Source of the DNA: Dipteris shenzhenensis
Lineage: Eukaryota; Polypodiophyta; Polypodiopsida; Gleicheniales
Assembly (NCBI GenBank): GCA_047967505.1
Contig: CM106538.1
Strand: one strand, 5' to 3'
Length of the DNA: 64,000 nucleotides
Below the pieces are notes generated by a model, which saw only the letters and a list, made by a program, of their open reading frames with translations, was not told the DNA's origin and made no database searches. Below are positions 1-11,260 of this stretch, piece by piece. Numbering within the stretch: position 1 is the first letter of the stretch; each line of letters begins with the position of its first letter. The translations under genes and the position numbers were made by a program.

Positions 1-358
1 TGCACCATCTAGGTCAAGAAAATGTAGAATGAGGAAACAAAGTCATTCCAAAATGATTGTAGCTAACTTTTGTTTAGCTCCTATCTTGTATTTTACCTTT
101 TCAATTCTTGAAGCTCTTGCTAATGGGCTTTTTGGCAACGAGTAAACTCTGCCTTGGCTAGAGCGAGAAGTTTTTTGTTATTTACGGAAGGTAAACTGCA
201 TTGTTGCAACGTGCTTTATGTCAAAGATAGCAGTAACTAGTATTTAGCATCTGCTACATCCTTACAATTAATTGCATTTGGTTGCTTAGAAAAAACTATA
301 ATTACCGATAGATTGTCTTTGCAAGCCACACATCATCTGTTCCGTAATGATCAAGGTA
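1..358 (-). pseudogene. Diterpene synthase fragment (copy A)
   Basis: Near-identical in the same orientation to 44,909-45,265 of copy C, so this is a piece of the same bifunctional diterpene synthase family. On the minus strand it holds the end of the exon reading YLDHYGTDDVWL, equivalent to the YGGxDDVWIGKTLYRM block of kaurene synthase-type enzymes. An intron follows, then an exon starting YLPSVNNKKLLALAKAEF and ending LQEL. An in-frame TAG at 122-120 replaces the CAG (Gln) seen in copy C. Similarity stops abruptly near 358 inside the upstream exon, and the window edge truncates the other side. Non-functional as seen. It may be the edge of another gene copy interrupted by an element starting near 360-386. 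Confidence 0.8.
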
Positions 359-385
359 CAGTGCCACAAGGAACTTCTAGCTATT

Positions 386-840
386 CACTATATAGGGAAA
401 ACCTCACAAACTAGGAAAAAGGATGAAATTTCCTAGATATAACTAGGCATTTTGGTATGTATATCTAGGAAAACTCCTTCCCTAGATAAAGTGCATACCC
501 CTATCTAGGAAAAGAGGTTGTCATCTAGGAAATTGGATGAGTATGCTACATTTCTATATAGGAAATCGATACCTCTATCTAGGAAAAAGATAAAATGCAC
601 GCCTCTATCTAGGAAAAGAGGTTGTCATCTAGGAAATTAGATGAGTGTGTTACATTTCTATATAGGAAATCGATACCTCTATCTAGGAAAAAGATGTTTT
701 CACCTAGGAAATAAGACGTGTATGTTGCATTCCTATATAGGAAATAGTTAAGATATATACCTCTATCTAGGAAAGGGGTGGTCACCTAGGAAATTAGAAG
801 AGTGTGTTACATTATTCCTATATATATATATTATAAGGAA
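386..840. repeat. Tandem CTAGGAAA-type repeats, ~103-bp period
   Basis: The core TCTAGGAAA recurs more than a dozen times. A larger unit (CTATCTAGGAAAAGAGG, then TTTCTATATAGGAAATCG) repeats with a period of about 103-104 bp, for example at 501 and 604, and at 551 and 655. The block opens with CACTATATAGGGAAAACC at 388, about 30 bp from the point where diterpene synthase similarity stops. It may therefore be the subterminal repeat region of a CACTA-like element, but no matching right end was found. Confidence 0.7.
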
Positions 841-2204
841 AAGTTCTTTATTTATGTATAAGAGATTAATTAGACGACATGGCACATAAAAAAGCAAATG
901 TGAATTGGATTCTAAGAGATCAAGCTCTGTTGTACCTCTTCTCTAATCAAATGACTGGTTTCATGTACCTCTTATCTAATCAAATGACTAGTTTTTTCTA
1001 CTCAGTCAGGATTCTATCCCATGCTAGCATCTTTGTTTCACTAAGATCTATGGCAAGTGATGGTTCTTTATCTCATTAAACTATATCATGACATTGTTGA
1101 TTATGGAATCTATCCAAAGAAATGTGCTTGGTGACTCCTACTTTGCCATACTACCCAACCCCTCTTTACTTATGAACTAACATATTGTTCTTCTAAAGTT
1201 GAATTAAAATCCCCTCGTGTTCTTGTAATCCTGTTAAATTTTTCCCAATAGTGGAATTTTAAAATACCCTCCTTTTGAGTGCCAATGGTCTTTGAGGTGA
1301 CCCCCCCAAGATTTATCTAGTCGAAATCTTGTTCTCAAATGCTTTGGTTAACAACCTTGTTCTACTTCAATGTTAACCCATGCTTGCAGTGAGTACACCA
1401 ACAAAATTTTCCATCTTGCTACTTGTAGAAAAAGTTGTGTGGAAGTGAAAAAACTATGTGAACAAACTATAATATCTGCATATATGGAATTAAACATGTT
1501 AGTGCAACGTGTGGTGTACAAACAAATTTTAACACTTACATATGTAACATGCAATGCATGTAACATTATGTTGAATGCATGTGCACATAGCACGACACAC
1601 AATGCATCTTGCATACTGATTATATGCCAGCACACAACATATACATATTGTATGCATGTAATTCAATATGATGCATTATGTATCATGCATATTGATTGCA
1701 ATGAAAGCATGCAATATAATACATTTTACATGCATAAAAAAAGAAAGCATGCATGCAATATGTATCATATTACATTGCAACAAAAGACAACATGCGATCT
1801 ACAAATAAAAAACTGACAAAAGCCACCTCCCCCTTTGAGACAGTCCAGGAACCTATACTCCAAGCATGGTCCCATCTAGCTCTCATTCCTTATGACCATA
1901 GCTCCCAAGGCCAAGCCTTCTTGATAGGAGAGGGAAATTACCTCTCAAATCAAAATTAGTAAAGAGATATCAGAGGCATCCTTAAATTATTGTGGTGGGG
2001 TAATTTTATCATCGTTGGTATAATTACTATTACTGCCATTAAAGGCATAACACCACCGACAAATGATGTTTTATTAACAATAAAAGTCATGAAACCAAAA
2101 GTAGAGTCCTAGTAATGCTAGGAAAAATCGTGCCTAATTATACCAATTACGAAAAATCGAGGAGTTCAAGTCATTTTGAGATCGCCCAACATAGTAATTG
2201 AAGG
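841..2204. other. No gene recognised; AT-rich, TGCATG-rich
   Basis: Small ORFs here (for example 1,370-1,816) follow a TGCATG/ATGCAT-rich composition and do not look like protein. A ~33-bp direct duplication lies at 933-1,000 (CTAATCAAATGACT twice). Nothing else is supported. Confidence 0.5.
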
Positions 2205-2459
2205 GGAGATGCTTGTGAGCTAAATAAGGAACAATCAGCAAAAGTCCAAGAGCACGAGCTCAAAACAGACCCAACTACTTTGGATTCTTTTGAGCTGGAC
2301 GGTCTCTTGGAGAAGATAAAGCAGCAAAATCCTTTGAGTGATATGCAAGCTTGTTTGTATGCCCTAAAATAAGGTTACGTTCAACCATATATCATTGGAA
2401 CTTCTGCCAAAGCATATATAACAAGACTACAAGATTCACTTGGATTAAACATGCAATAA
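2205..2459 (+). pseudogene. Unrecognised exon-like fragment
   Basis: An open frame with protein-like composition runs from ELNKEQSAKVQEHELK through LDGLLEKIKQQNPLSDMQ to LQDSLGLNMQ. It is interrupted by TAA at 2,370-2,372 and ends at TAA 2,457-2,459. No family is recognised. With the fragment at 2,576-2,760 it could be two exons of one transposon gene, since a plausible acceptor (CACAG) precedes the second. Confidence 0.3.
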
Positions 2460-2575
2460 ATCTTTGAGAATGGTAATTACTCATTTTGTTTGATGCATCA
2501 TTCTTGTAATTTCCTTTACTTCTCATTTTTGTCTAACTAATCAATAACTCATCATCCTTTTTCTTTTATGCACAG

Positions 2576-2760
2576 GGTTTGATGACTTGTCGGAAGAAGT
2601 GAACAATAAATTTATTCTTCAATTTGATCCTAGGGTGAATGGCTCTTGGGATCAAGATCTCCTAATACCAATTGATTTTGTATTCAAGCTTAATGGTGTT
2701 CAACTTGAAAACACAAATACATCTTTGAACATAAGATTTTTTCTATTAATGTCCTTCTAA
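2576..2760 (+). pseudogene. Unrecognised exon-like fragment
   Basis: After a candidate 3' splice site (TTTATGCACAG, ending 2,575) the frame reads FDDLSEEVNNKFILQFDPRV and continues with LLIPIDFVFKLNGVQLEN to a stop at 2,758. Composition is protein-like. I do not recognise the family. Confidence 0.3.
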
Positions 2761-4021
2761 TTCAAGTTCAATTGGCCTTTGATTTTTGACATTTTTTTAA
2801 AAATGGGAATTGGGATTTTCCCAAAGTTACTAATACAGTGTTATGGTAGAATTCCACTTGGACAAATGGACCAACAACAGAAAGGTGGTGAGTGGTAATG
2901 GCTAAACACCTAGCTAAGACTCAAAAAACCAGTAGTGCTAGTAGACTTGTCAAACGATTCCTCCTTTACTTGGTGCAAAACTCAAGTAGGAGACAAACAT
3001 AGAAAGGATCAACTAGATAGGCTATAACTCTCCAAGACTATGGGAGATGAAAATCATAGATGGGAGGATTAACTGAATGTTCCTTTTTTTCTCTTATCAT
3101 CTTCTAATACACTTGATTTTGGATAGAGGTGGAGGGTACGTTAGAAGATCCTAGGTCTCAAATATGTCAAAGGTGCCGCGACTCTCCAAAGGACATTGCA
3201 CATTTGTCTATGAACTACATGTATAGGGAAAGGGCTCCCTAGTTTGGAGTAGAATCTTTCAAAGTAATGTTCTAATGGTGCCGCTAGGAGATCTTTCTCC
3301 AAGGTTTAAGGCAAATAGATGGAACTAAAAGCAATGTGATAAGGTTTATTTGGCTTCAAAGTACTCTATATGTTTTTTTCAAAATGCTATTAGATGCTAT
3401 GCATCGTGCGACTCATCATGCAATGGATGTTGTCTTTAAGAAAGAAATTAGGACATTCAAGACGTTGAATACCATCTGAAAAAGATCATGGAGGGGTTGA
3501 ATAGAGATGCCTCTTTAGCTAAATAGCTCATCAATATTCCCAAGGTTGTTTGTAGTTTATTAGGTGATGGAATAGAAAAGATGGATACTTGAATATACTG
3601 GCACATATTAGGAGTTCTTAAAAATGGTAGCAAGTGAGGATGCAATAGACAATAGTGTTCATGAAGACTCACCATTACCACCCAATACATGGCAATTTTA
3701 CTTATTCATAAGTAGCATTTATCAACTATACAATTGGATATTTTTTAAGTGTTGTAACATGAAAGAAGGCTTAGTACAGCTTGCAATATCAATCCATGAA
3801 GATCGGCCATTATGATCCAATGCATGTCCAATACAAGGATTTGGAGGAGGCCACATGCTATTGACATGTGTTTAAGTGGGGATGTCCATCCCATTAGCAT
3901 ATCTACTCTTGGGGAGACCCTGTATGTATTAGCCTCTTCACCCCCCCATAGTCATCTCCCCCTCTCCAGACTTTTTGGGAGACTGTGGAGCTTCGATGGG
4001 GCAGCTATGGGACGGGTGCTA
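2761..4021. other. No gene recognised
   Basis: Short ORFs at 3,624-3,815 and 3,812-4,075 show no recognisable motif and share no similarity that I can see with other parts of the window. Probably decayed transposon DNA. Confidence 0.4.
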
Positions 4022-4190
4022 GGGATCTCATATCCAGCTCACATCCTAAGCACCATGTGGTGCATTATGTGCTAACAACACCAGCCACATTGCATTAGCG
4101 ATATTAGGAATCCCATACCTGGCTCACTCTCGGGTGCCATGTGGTGCATTCTGCGCTAACAACACCCACCACATTGCATTAGCGGCATTA
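4022..4190 (+). repeat. Two-copy tandem repeat, 86-bp unit
   Basis: GGGATCTCATATCCAGCTCA at 4,022 and GGAATCCCATACCTGGCTCA at 4,108 start two diverged copies. Both contain CCATGTGGTGCATT and CACATTGCATTAGCG. Confidence 0.75.
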
Positions 4191-4204
4191 AGGTGTGAGA
4201 AGTT

Positions 4205-4440
4205 ATAGACGTGAAGGAGTCTAAGAATGAATTCTTTCCTAAAGAGCTCTTGTACCTTGGGCATAAGATTTCTAGTGAAGTCATCAACATTGATCATGAG
4301 AGGATTCAAAAGGTATTGGATTGGCACGTTCCTCAGAGAATAAGGCAACTGCGTGCATCTTTAGGATTTCATAGTCTTCCTTCAGAAGTCTTTGAGGCAT
4401 TCTTCAAAGCTAACTATTCTTTTGACAAACCTCCTTAAGG
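4205..4440 (+). pseudogene. Ty3/gypsy reverse transcriptase relic
   Basis: The frame reads LLYLGHKISSEVINIDHERIQ, then VLDWHVPQRIRQLRASLGF. This matches the conserved Ty3/gypsy RT stretch LGHxISxxGIxxDPxKIxAIxxWPxPxxxxxLRxFLG at the thumb/RNase H boundary. After LGFHS the similarity moves to another frame (SLRHSSKLTILLTNLLKG, cf. RFIxNFSxIAxPLTxLLKK), so a frameshift lies near 4,365. No LTRs, gag, protease or integrase are visible nearby. It is the only clear retrotransposon coding trace in the window. Confidence 0.8.
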
Positions 4441-6230
4441 GATGTGGACTTTGGTCCAACAATCCTATGGTTAAGAAAAAGGGGATGCCTAATTAACTCC
4501 TCTTTGGTGGATAAGACTACTCATATAAGATCCACATGAAATTTCTCCCAAATGTAGACGAGTCTCTTCTTCATCAAAGAATCGGGATGGTGATGATGGT
4601 CAATCAAGAAAATCTAGCTAACACTCCCCAATCACTGCCTAGCTGCTCGTGGTGTGCACAAGAGATACCATAAACAAGAGTCTTTTCCATGGTTGGACCC
4701 TTAGGGTCAAGCCTCTAACAAGAAGCTTAACTAGGAGTGCCTTTCTTTGAAGATATGGATCAAGATTCCACAGTCCACCATATATATATCATGAAGTAAG
4801 AGTGACAGTGTCCTAATATACTCTAGCTCTAGTACCCACGAAGCCATCCCTCAACTCCATCGAAAATTCTTGAGCAGCCTCTTCACTAGTCTAATTCTAT
4901 ATGCATGGAAACATCAAGAAGAGACCACGTACCACATGGTATCTAGGACTACGCAGTTGAGCATTAGGTATGTGAGGCAATACATTTAAGTCGTACAATA
5001 TAACAAATTATAGACTTAAAAACATGGCAAGGAGAATTAAATGCTAAAAAACTTATATTGGGCATTAACTTATGGTGGATGAGAGGAATAAAATATTCAC
5101 CCCTCATGGACCTCATTAGTTTTGGACTTTTTTCTCTTCTTTGTCATAGCTGAAAAATCCATATCAATCAAAAAGTGAATTTAAAGGCTTAAATAGTTCA
5201 TGTGTTAAATAAAAACCAAGTAATATCTTCAACCTTTTGAATGTTCAATTTTGAACATTCATAATGTAAGTTTGTGAAATTTTCAACATTAAGCATATAT
5301 CTCACAACTTAGAACACTCAGAATGTAAGTTTGTTACATTTTCAACACCGTGCATGTATACGACTGTAGAAATACTGTGCAAATTTTAAGATGTGCATCG
5401 AACACTAGATGTGTGGTAGCGAAGGTGAAATGTCCTAAATTCACATGTGCATCATGCCTATGTGAAGGACACAGGATGTGAGGCCATGAAGATGGAATGT
5501 CTCAAATTTGCATGTGCATCCTACATTCATGTATATGGAACATTCATGAATATGGATATGTACAACCATCAGATTGGTACCCAAATTTCCAATGGTATAC
5601 GATTGAATGATTTTCATGTCCTTGCAAAGTTCCATGTGCATCAAAAATATGATGTTTGCATGTGCATCCTGCAAACATGTAAAGGATAAATGCATAAAGG
5701 TGAGCAACACTAATATGCACAACTTTCCGAGTGGTATGATCAAACTTTGCATGGTCTTAAGTGAAATGGTTTCCATGTGCATTAGACACTGAATGCATGG
5801 CTAGGAAGACACAATATCCCAAATTTGCATGTGCATTCTGTTATGTGAAAAAAAATATGTAACAATCATAAACAATGATAGCTCCAATCATTCCCCAATC
5901 ATCAGATTGGTAAAAAATTTTGCCAGGGTCTTAAATTGAGTGGTTTACATATCCCTAGAAAGTTCCTATATAATGAAGAATAATCATAAATCTTATTGAA
6001 TAATTTGACAATAAACCATACATATGGTATTACGAATACCACTTATGTAATTTAGTCTTTTGATATATGTAAACTAAAAACATGAACTATACGGCTACAT
6101 TCTAAATTTGAACTTAGTTGCTAATCCACATGGGCTCTTCCAGCATTCAAGACTTGACATGGTAAGCTTGGAGAATGCCCATCTACAAGCATCAGGGACC
6201 GTAGGAAACTATGACTATGGTTTGGATAAA
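4441..6230. other. Non-coding; degenerate repeats at 5,440-5,965
   Basis: No gene is supported. Between 5,440 and 5,965 the phrases AAATTTGCATGTGCATCCTG, ATCAGATTGGTA and AAAGTTCC recur in the same order, suggesting two diverged copies of a ~330-bp unit. The overlapping ORFs on both strands there are by-products of the repeat. Confidence 0.4.
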
Positions 6231-6312
6231 AACGGAATCGTTGCAATGGAGCATGGAAGGTGCAAAGATAGAAGCATGGAAGGTGCAAGCATGGAGCATG
6301 GAAGGTGCAACG
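6231..6312. repeat. Minisatellite, GCATGGAAGGTGCAA units
   Basis: GCATGGAAGGTGCAA (or close variants) occurs three times in about 80 bp and accounts for the overlapping short ORFs in this stretch. Confidence 0.6.
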
Positions 6313-6589
6313 CCCAAAAATTTGAGAGGGAAGAGGCAAGTGGGAAGCGGGAAAATAGGGGAAAAAATATTCCCCCCAATCTCTGACTCCCAAACGGTCT
6401 TGTGACTGGTGACATCCACTCATGTTCATTCTATCCCCTACCTGCTCACGAGTCGAGGCTCCCGTCCCTATCCCTTACCTCTTCATTCTATATTGTACCT
6501 TCCCCTTCCTAAGCTGCCTTACCTCTTCCTAAGGTCCTCGATCAAAGGAGTACATCAAAGATCTGTACTTCCCCTGCAATATCCGGCTC

Positions 6590-7303
6590 CTTCGACATTC
6601 TGATCTCCTCGGATTTACGCAAGCAGGCCGGCCAGCTCCGGCTGCAATATACGCTCAGCCTATTACGACGTCACTGCTGTACTCGATCTCTCCTTGAATC
6701 TGTGCACCGCCTCTTGCACATATATTTGCTTCTGTCGACTACTCGAGATATACACACTCGATTAATTGGAGGATTCAAAGGTACGTTAGCAGCTGGTATA
6801 TATTGTCTACACTTGCATTTGGCGTATATATGTCCGTCCGGTAGTCGTTAATCATCCGGTATATGGCGATACAGCTGCGCATGCAAATCGATTTTTTGGG
6901 CTTGAAAGAGAAGCTACAGCCTATAACAAGCACCACTCTACAACGTCGACGTACGCATTGCTTGCCAAGAACGTCGACTCAGTCGTCGCGCGAGCTCCAA
7001 GATTCTCCAGCAGCCTCCAGCAGGGGATTAATATGCTGCACTGATTTATCGCCAGCAGCAAAGGAGCATGACTTGAGTCGCTATAACGTCTTGTTGAGCC
7101 AGATTTTTCGTCAGCAATAGATCATTCCTAGCCTCCACGCGCGTCACTGTTGCAAGGATTTTCGAGGTACGTATATATTTGCATTAATGCCTTCCCTCTT
7201 GCCGCCTCTGCAGCTCTCTTCCCTCTCCTTCTTCATCTCCCCGCTTATGTAAGTGTTTGTTCTCTAGGGTGTTTTATTTATGATTTCATGTGCCTTATTC
7301 TAG
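6590..7303 (+). promoter_or_regulatory. Likely 5' leader exons of the Tnp2-like gene
   Basis: GC content rises here and candidate splice donors appear (AAAG|GTACGTTAG near 6,780; CGAG|GTACGTATATA near 7,165). The stretch ends with a pyrimidine-containing acceptor (TTATTCTAG) directly before the ATG at 7,304. I infer a spliced 5' UTR; no promoter motif is certain. Confidence 0.4.
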
Positions 7304-10300
7304 ATGGCAACAGATGATAGCCTACGGAGATGTAGATGCAATTATAGGTGTAGGCATTCGCCTCTTGGCTATCAAGATGTGAGCCGGAGGACGTATTATG
7401 TGCATTTGCAACAAGACTCCATTGGAAACTTACACGCATCAATTTTGAGAAATGTGAATGAGGAGAACTCTATTGGCAATGATACTGTAGTAAATGAAGA
7501 ACTCATTGAATCATCTAATCAACGGAGGCGGGTATGGTGTAGATGTGAAACTTATTGCCATGGTGGCCGCTTGGTCGCTCCATCAACTTATGCAAGGCAT
7601 ATGCAAGTTGATGAGCGATTTGAAACTATTGCAGAGAATCTTGGTTTGAATGCTCCACACTCCAGCTCTTGTGGACCTGAAGAAGAGGAGAACAATGAGC
7701 CTATGCATCAGATGGAAGGGAACGATGAATTTACTGATATGCATGAAGGCACTAGGTTGGATGATGAAGAGGATAACATGGATGCTTTAGGAGAGGATAG
7801 CTATTTATCTCTCGCTGATAAAATCATACAAAGATTGATTGAGTTGCAAGCTCTTTGGGATGGACATCAAGCTTCAGTGGAGTTTCAAGATGGTATGCTT
7901 AAAATTCTATTTGGAGATATGGGTGGTCCTAGGTCTACAACACATGAAGGCGCAAAAAGATCAAGTTTGAGTAAACTATTGGTCCAACTTCCAGAAACAT
8001 GGGATGGAAGTCTAAATGGAATAACTGTTCCCACATGTTGGGAGCAATTAACTACTATGTTGACAAGGCTTGGAATGGTTGAATCAAAGAGATATAGAAT
8101 ATGTCAAGGAAAAGAGGATTCCATACATGCTCCAATACTCTATCTACCAAGCAAAGAGGATGTTTATAGTGGTAACACTGTTGAATGCCAATGCAATAGA
8201 AATGTCACTAGAAAGAGAAAATTAAAGCGCGATTGTTTAACATGTTGTGAGAAGTGTGAGAAATGTGCAGTGCCTAGAAAGGAAATGCTATGTTTTGACT
8301 ACATTTCGATCGGTGAACAACTGAAACTACTTACTAAAAGTAGATCTTTATGCCACGAATTATTGGAAATGTGGCGAAATAAAGACAAATGGTTGGTATC
8401 GAACAATTCTAATGAAAATATGAGAATTGATGAGTTCTGGGATGGCAGTAAATGTACAAGTGTTAAAGAGTTTTGGGATCCAGAATCGGAGTTTGAGTTG
8501 CCATTGCTATGTGAGAAGGAGCATTGCAAACAAGCTTATACAGCATGGCCATCTTCACTTAAATCGGAAGCACTTTTGAAGGGTTGGAAAGAACGTGAGA
8601 AAATTTACAAATTTGTTTGCAAGCTTGTCGGGCTTTGATACAAGGTCCACAAAGACTCTGTAAAGTAAATTTTTTACATATACTATATATGGTCTCTAAT
8701 TAATTTATGTTTGAGAATTCCATGTAATGTTGTACTCTAAATGTGTCTTTCTTTACATATACAGGGAGATCCACGCAATTTTGCTCTCTTATTGCACTGG
8801 GATGGGTTCCAGACATCAAGAACAACACAGAAGAATTGTGGCGTCGTCGAGATAAAGGTTCTCAATTGTGGAAAGAAGTCCATAATTGGAGCAATACCAG
8901 TCTTGTTCATTCCATTTAGTTGCAAAAAAATTATAGGAAGCTCAAGCAAACTCTTTCATGTTTTTATGAAACCTTTGATAGATGAATTATAAAGTTTGTT
9001 CATAGATGGAATTGATATAGATTTCAATTATCCAATGCCTTTAATTTTTGGGCGTGATAGCTCTTTTTCCCAAACCTTCAAAGCACGTGCTATGCTTATG
9101 ATGGTGACTGGTGACCATCCAGCTCAATGTAAGATTGGAGCTTTTAAAGATGGTGGCCAAGCTTTTTGTCGTAGAGACAAACCTATAGCTACTTTAGAAT
9201 GTGAAGGATCGAGTCGATACCTTTATGACCAAAATAGATTCCAATTCAGATATGCCCCAGCCAAGAGGTCCACAAAAGATATGTTGAGAGACTTGCTTCT
9301 TGCAGAGCGAGCAAGCACTCAAACGCAACGTGAAGACATTCTCAAAGAGGCTGGTCTTTCAGGTAGATCATGTCTATGGAGATTATATGATCTTTATGGG
9401 TTCGATTTATCTCTTGATCTTGTGTACGATTGTATGCACATACTAGCATTGAATATGTTTTCAAAGTACATGAGCTCTTTAATGAGAGAGATCGATAATA
9501 GAGTGAAGAAAGAAATCGATGAAGCAACTCATAGAATGACATTGGCCACACCTTATTCCATCCGATATGGTCGATGGCCAAGGTTTCCTAGCAAGTATTT
9601 TGAGAGTTACAAGGCAGAGGAAACACAAAAGTTCGTACAATGGTGTCTTCCTTATGTCCTGAGTGAAGTCCAAGGTATTCCTAAGAAATTCTATGATTTG
9701 GGTCTCTTGATCATAGATATTGCTCATGCCTTTTATAACTATACTAGAAGTAATGGCTGGTCTCAAGAAGACATAAACACTCTGAGGGTATTGCTTGCTT
9801 CTTGGAGAGTAAGATAAGAAGAGTGGATTGGAAGAAACTCAGCTCCATTAGAGCATGTTGCAGGTTTCGGAGAATTTCTTGATGATATTTTGCGACATGG
9901 CAGCCACGATGGGTTTTGGTGCTACATATATGAGCGTATGGTCTCAACATATGCTAGCATCAAAACAAACAATAAGGACAATGAGATTTCATATGCAAAC
10001 TATCATCGAAGGAAATTTTTCACATGGGTCTTTCTACATATTCAAGAAGATGCTGATAGGTTGTTTCCTCATCAAAGGATGTTGAAAGAGTTTCATGGAG
10101 TTCTTTCAGTCCCAGATGGATATTTAGTGGATAAACATGGATGTTATGACTGTCCTCAATGGCATTCATTAGGATTGATACATGTATCATCCATTGAAAA
10201 AGAGAAACATTTATGGAGTTTAGCGACATTGCATGCGAAAGACTATCCTTGCCAAAGAGTCATTGGCCAAAAGGGTATTGTAATAGCAAGAAAGAAGCCA

Positions 10301-11092
10301 AAAGTTAGATACGCAACAAGTGAGGAAAGAAGGTATGTAGAGCAAAATCTTCAATTCGGGATTGAGAGAGTAACAGAATACAAGAAAATTATGTTCAAGG
10401 GTGAGGTTTATAATATTGAAGATAAGGTTATCATAAAGTCTGAAGAGGATGGAACATTAGTCTCTAGTGTGGGACACTGGAAAGCGTGTATAGCATCGTT
10501 TTTTTCCTTTCAGCATAATGGTGCCATGCAACTATTCTTTGGAGCACACTACTATAGGCAACACATTGTTGTTGAAAGAGGAGAAGAAAGATTAGATGTT
10601 GATGGCACCACTGGCATGAGTGTCCTACAAAATGCAAATTTGCCATACACCTGGAATTGTATAAGGCCAATTACTTCTTTATTGCATAAGTTTATTCCTC
10701 TACAGCATGGAGGTGGTATCATTGCATATGAGACAAAAGATTTAGGATTGAGAACACGTTTAATCCAGCCTGGTTGCATTGGATGTATTCCTCCTTGGCT
10801 AGAGGAGAATGATATTGTTTTATTGAAGTCTGATCTTGATACAATATGCTCACCAAATGATCTCAAGTATGCCATTGTCAGAGATGTGGATCACATGCTA
10901 AATCAAGTTAAAGTAGCATGGCTAAAGCTGGTTCACCCTGAGGAAAAGAGATGGAAGGTCTCGATGGAAGACAACGAATGGAAGGATTGGTGGTTTTGTG
11001 TGTCTGTCGATGAGACGTGGAATGTTATCAAGACAAAGAACATGGTAGTTCAGGGCAAAGCTAAGATAGTTCCTATCATGTGGCAATCTTAG
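7304..11092 (+). pseudogene. Tnp2-like CACTA-superfamily transposase
   Basis: One frame stays open across almost 3.8 kb. The N-terminus has a Cys-rich segment (CRCNYRCRHSPLGYQDVSRR, then VWCRCETYC) followed by an acidic linker and a second Cys cluster near 8,180-8,280. A 105-bp intron fits at 8,660-8,764 (donor GTAAAG, acceptor ATACAG) and restores frame into GDPRNFALLLHWDGFQ, the counterpart of the Tnp2 block RNxRLGLxxDGxNPF. Next come TGDHPAQCKIG and DLVYDCMHILALNMFSKY (cf. DxMHxxxNVxK), then a GSHDGFWCYIYERM block like the DUF4218 region. Damage is limited to three nonsense codons (TGA 8,636, TAA 8,990, TAA 9,815) with no frameshift seen, so inactivation looks recent. It would act in the nucleus as a DDE-type transposase. 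Confidence 0.75.
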
Positions 11093-11260
11093 GCATGTAG
11101 CTAGGATACATGAAGTTAACATCATTCAAGGAATGCGAAAACAGATTTGGTACGTATTTGTATTTGATTTCCTTTTACATCTATTTCTATTTTGTGTGTT
11201 TTTATTTGATACTAACAATAACTATACTTTTTTATGCTTATGTTGTCATGCAGGATCAAG

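Noticed and set aside
1370-1816. 148-codon ORF and its 95-codon opposite-strand partner
   Set aside because: Driven by TGCATG/ACATGC composition; no recognisable domain.
6108-6603. Several overlapping ORFs on both strands
   Set aside because: Shadow frames over a short GGAAGGTGCAA minisatellite and a C/T-rich stretch.
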